From NCBI GenBank assembly GCA_011192085.1, contig DUEQ01000059.1, positions 1-7,645 of the forward strand: DNA of 7,645 nt, given 5' to 3'. Numbering within the stretch: position 1 is the first letter of the stretch; each line of letters opens with the position of its first letter. The stretch comes from Caldilineae bacterium (GTDB taxonomy: Bacteria; Chloroflexota; Anaerolineae; J102). Under the pieces are notes generated by a model. It was not told the DNA's origin. It searched no databases and saw only the letters and a list, made by a program, of their open reading frames with translations. Position numbers and translations under genes: made by a program. Shown here piece by piece: positions 6,115-7,645 of this stretch.

Positions 6115-7470
6115 TTACGGCAGGATGGCATCGGCGGTTTTGAACTTTTCGGGGAAGACGACAGGGGCGTCCGAGGACATTTGGCCCTGTTCTTGATACT
6201 GGATGAACACAGCCGCGAAGTCGGGGAACTGGTGCCACCATTTGTCCTCTTTACCCGCTTGTTCGGGCGGGTTTTTGGAGTTGACCGGGAAGGTGATGAC
6301 GCCCAGCGCCCCCTCGTAGGTGATGTTCTCCAGAGCTTCGATGATGGCGTCGGGGTCGGTGGAGCCGGCGTTGTTGATGGCGGTGACCATGACCCAGAGG
6401 GAGTCATAGGCTTCCATGGCGTAGGAGGGCGGTGTGGCTTCGCCGGTTTTGGCGGTGTACTTTTCGGCGAAGGCCTTGGTCTTGTCGGTCCAGAGGACGG
6501 GCGGGAGGCCCACCTGGCGGTAGAAGCAGAAGTTGCCGTCGGGGACGTTCTTCCAGAAGGATTCGCTGTCGGCGGCCACCTGGTTGCAGATCATGATCAC
6601 GTCTTGGGGGCCGAGGCCCGCCTCAGCGGCCTGTTGCTCGAAGTTATAGGAGGTCTCGCCCGTAAGCAGCACCAGGATCAGATCGGGGCTTTCGCCTTTG
6701 ATGCGCTCGATGATGGAGGAGAAATCCTGGGTGCCGGGGTCGGCCGAGAAGGTGACGGCCTCGATGCCCTTGTCCTTGAGCTTCTCGGTGGTCTTCTCCG
6801 CGGCGGGGATGCCGTAGTCGGTGTTCTCGGTCATGATGACGACCTTCTCCACGCCCAGGGAGACGATGAAGTCGGTGTCGAGCTGAGCGACCTCGGAGGA
6901 GAGGGGGGCGACGCGGAAGACCTCGGGATAGCGAGACGCGGTGATCTTGTCGTTCCAGGTCTCGGCGAAGACGATGGGGATGTGGTTGTCGTGGGCGACT
7001 TCCATCTCGGCCAGGCCGACGGAGCTGTGATACTCGCCCACCACGGCGACGACCTGGTCCTGGCTGATGAGCTTCTCCATGACGGCGGCGCCGCGCTCGG
7101 GGAGGCCTTCGGTGTCCTCCATGATGAGCTCCAGGGGGCGGCCCAGGACGCCGCCAGCGGCGTTGATCTCCTCGGCTGCGATCTCGAAGGCGGCCTGCAT
7201 GGCCTTGCCACCGGTCACGGAGCCGGGCGCGCTCAGAGGCATCACCGCACCGATCTTCACCGGCTCGCCCGCGGCCTCCTCGGCCTTGGGCTGGGTGGCC
7301 TCGGGCGCTTTCGTAGGCTCAGGGGCCTTTGTCGGCGCTTCTGTAGCAACGAGCGCTTTCGTAGGCGTGGGCTCGCCCACCTTCTCCACCTGGCCGCCCG
7401 CGCACGAGGCGAGGAGCATCAGCGCAAGCACGAGAGCCAATGAAGCCAACCAAAAACGCTTTCTGGGCAT
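6115..7470 (-). CDS. livK: Branched-chain amino acid-type ABC transporter substrate-binding lipoprotein (LivK family)
   Basis: Extracytoplasmic receptor of the importer, 451 residues. A signal peptide (basic MPRKR, then a hydrophobic stretch to residue 20) ends in the lipobox LASC, so Cys23 should be lipidated. Residues about 30-68 are a flexible Pro/Thr/Lys/Ala/Glu tether with repeated PTKAPE units. From VKIGAVMPLSAPGS (71-84) on, a type I periplasmic-binding fold (Peripla_BP_6) follows, with GEYHSSVGLAE (145-155), ETWND (170-174), ENTDYG (215-220) and YDSLWVMVTAINNAGS (355-370) in the order seen in LivJ/LivK proteins. Cys295 and Cys315 could form a disulfide. The ligand is not readable; the symbol is family-level only. 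A frame 41 codons longer exists upstream, but ATG 7470 has an ideal ribosome site and begins the signal peptide. First gene of the operon. Confidence 0.94.
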   Translation of the reverse strand: MPRKRFWLASLALVLALMLLASCAGGQVEKVGEPTPTKALVATEAPTKAPEPTKAPEATQPKAEEAAGEPVKIGAVMPLSAPGSVTGGKAMQAAFEIAAEEINAAGGVLGRPLELIMEDTEGLPERGAAVMEKLISQDQVVAVVGEYHSSVGLAEMEVAHDNHIPIVFAETWNDKITASRYPEVFRVAPLSSEVAQLDTDFIVSLGVEKVVIMTENTDYGIPAAEKTTEKLKDKGIEAVTFSADPGTQDFSSIIERIKGESPDLILVLLTGETSYNFEQQAAEAGLGPQDVIMICNQVAADSESFWKNVPDGNFCFYRQVGLPPVLWTDKTKAFAEKYTAKTGEATPPSYAMEAYDSLWVMVTAINNAGSTDPDAIIEALENITYEGALGVITFPVNSKNPPEQAGKEDKWWHQFPDFAAVFIQYQEQGQMSSDAPVVFPEKFKTADAILP

Positions 7471-7475
7471 ACTAA

Positions 7476-7483
7476 CACCTCCT
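7476..7483 (-). promoter_or_regulatory. Strong Shine-Dalgarno of the binding-protein gene
   Basis: AGGAGGTG on the minus strand ends five bases before ATG 7470. This near-perfect match fixes the start of the lipoprotein and contrasts with the weak sites before livH and the long form of livF, in line with a binding protein made in excess over the membrane complex. Confidence 0.85.
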
Positions 7484-7514
7484 TTTTGAAAGTGAAATGG
7501 AATGAAAGTACACG

Positions 7515-7540
7515 AACCAGTGGTTTGGATGGGCCATCCA
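7515..7540. promoter_or_regulatory. Two abutting palindromes upstream of the operon
   Basis: AACCAGTGGTT (7515-7525; 5-bp arms) is directly followed by TGGATGGGCCATCCA (7526-7540; 7-bp arms around one base). They lie 45-70 bp before the binding-protein ATG, in the expected promoter or 5'-UTR region. CGAACCAG at 7513-7520 recurs at 7622-7629. They could be an operator or an RNA hairpin. I see no convincing -35/-10 pair on the minus strand between 7471 and 7645. Confidence 0.35.
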
Positions 7541-7645
7541 GCCAACGGTCGTGAGATGAAGCGAACCGAAGGCGCGCGCAAAGCACCCAACATAAGCGAC
7601 GTGTTGTTGATTTATTGTTTTCGAACCAGCCTAAAGACTGGAGGA

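Noticed and set aside
6181..7443. Long plus-strand reading frame (420 codons) opposite the binding-protein gene
   Set aside because: Glycine, aspartate and leucine dominate, as expected for the complement of an Ala/Glu/Lys-rich gene. The minus strand has a signal peptide, lipobox and ideal ribosome site.

Overview
The window carries one complete ABC importer of the branched-chain amino acid (HAAT/Liv) type on the minus strand and one PLP-dependent aminotransferase on the plus strand, which converge near position 1620. Composition is GC-rich. The binding protein is a lipoprotein whose lipid anchor is followed by a long Pro/Thr/Lys/Ala/Glu tether with repeated PTKAPE-type units. Such tethers are common in Chloroflexota solute-binding proteins, so a Chloroflexota bacterium (Anaerolineae-like) is my best guess. 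This is inference from style, not from a marker gene.

Layout. Positions 1-202 hold no gene I can support. They contain a very good sigma-70 promoter (95-122), a terminator-like hairpin immediately downstream (140-162 plus a T-rich tail) and a small hairpin covering the ribosome binding site of the aminotransferase. The aminotransferase (203-1570, +) has all fold-type-I hallmarks. The convergent gap 1571-1670 contains a short heptanucleotide repeat and no clear terminator. Reading leftwards from 7470 on the minus strand come the substrate-binding lipoprotein (6115-7470), a 319-bp spacer with no gene, then livH (4554-5795), livM (3328-4557), livG (2549-3331) and livF (1671-2444). The livH/livM and livM/livG pairs overlap by four bases (ATGA), so they are surely co-transcribed and translationally coupled. 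LivF follows livG after 104 bp that contain an octanucleotide repeat. The 5' region of the operon (7471-7645) has a strong Shine-Dalgarno and two abutting palindromes but no convincing sigma-70 promoter.

How it works together. The lipoprotein captures a small ligand outside the membrane (amino acid, amide or urea class; the exact ligand cannot be read). It delivers the ligand to the LivH-LivM channel, and LivG and LivF hydrolyse ATP. The aminotransferase may act on amino acids brought in, but it faces the other way and has its own promoter, so a shared pathway is only a suggestion.

The basic gene content is ordinary. The points most worth a second look are the 214-bp spacer element bounded by 13-bp perfect inverted repeats and holding two strong hairpins, the compact aminotransferase leader, the roughly 100-residue multi-helix N-terminal extension of LivH, and the extracytoplasmic insertion in LivM. 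I did not see a clearly new biological system.
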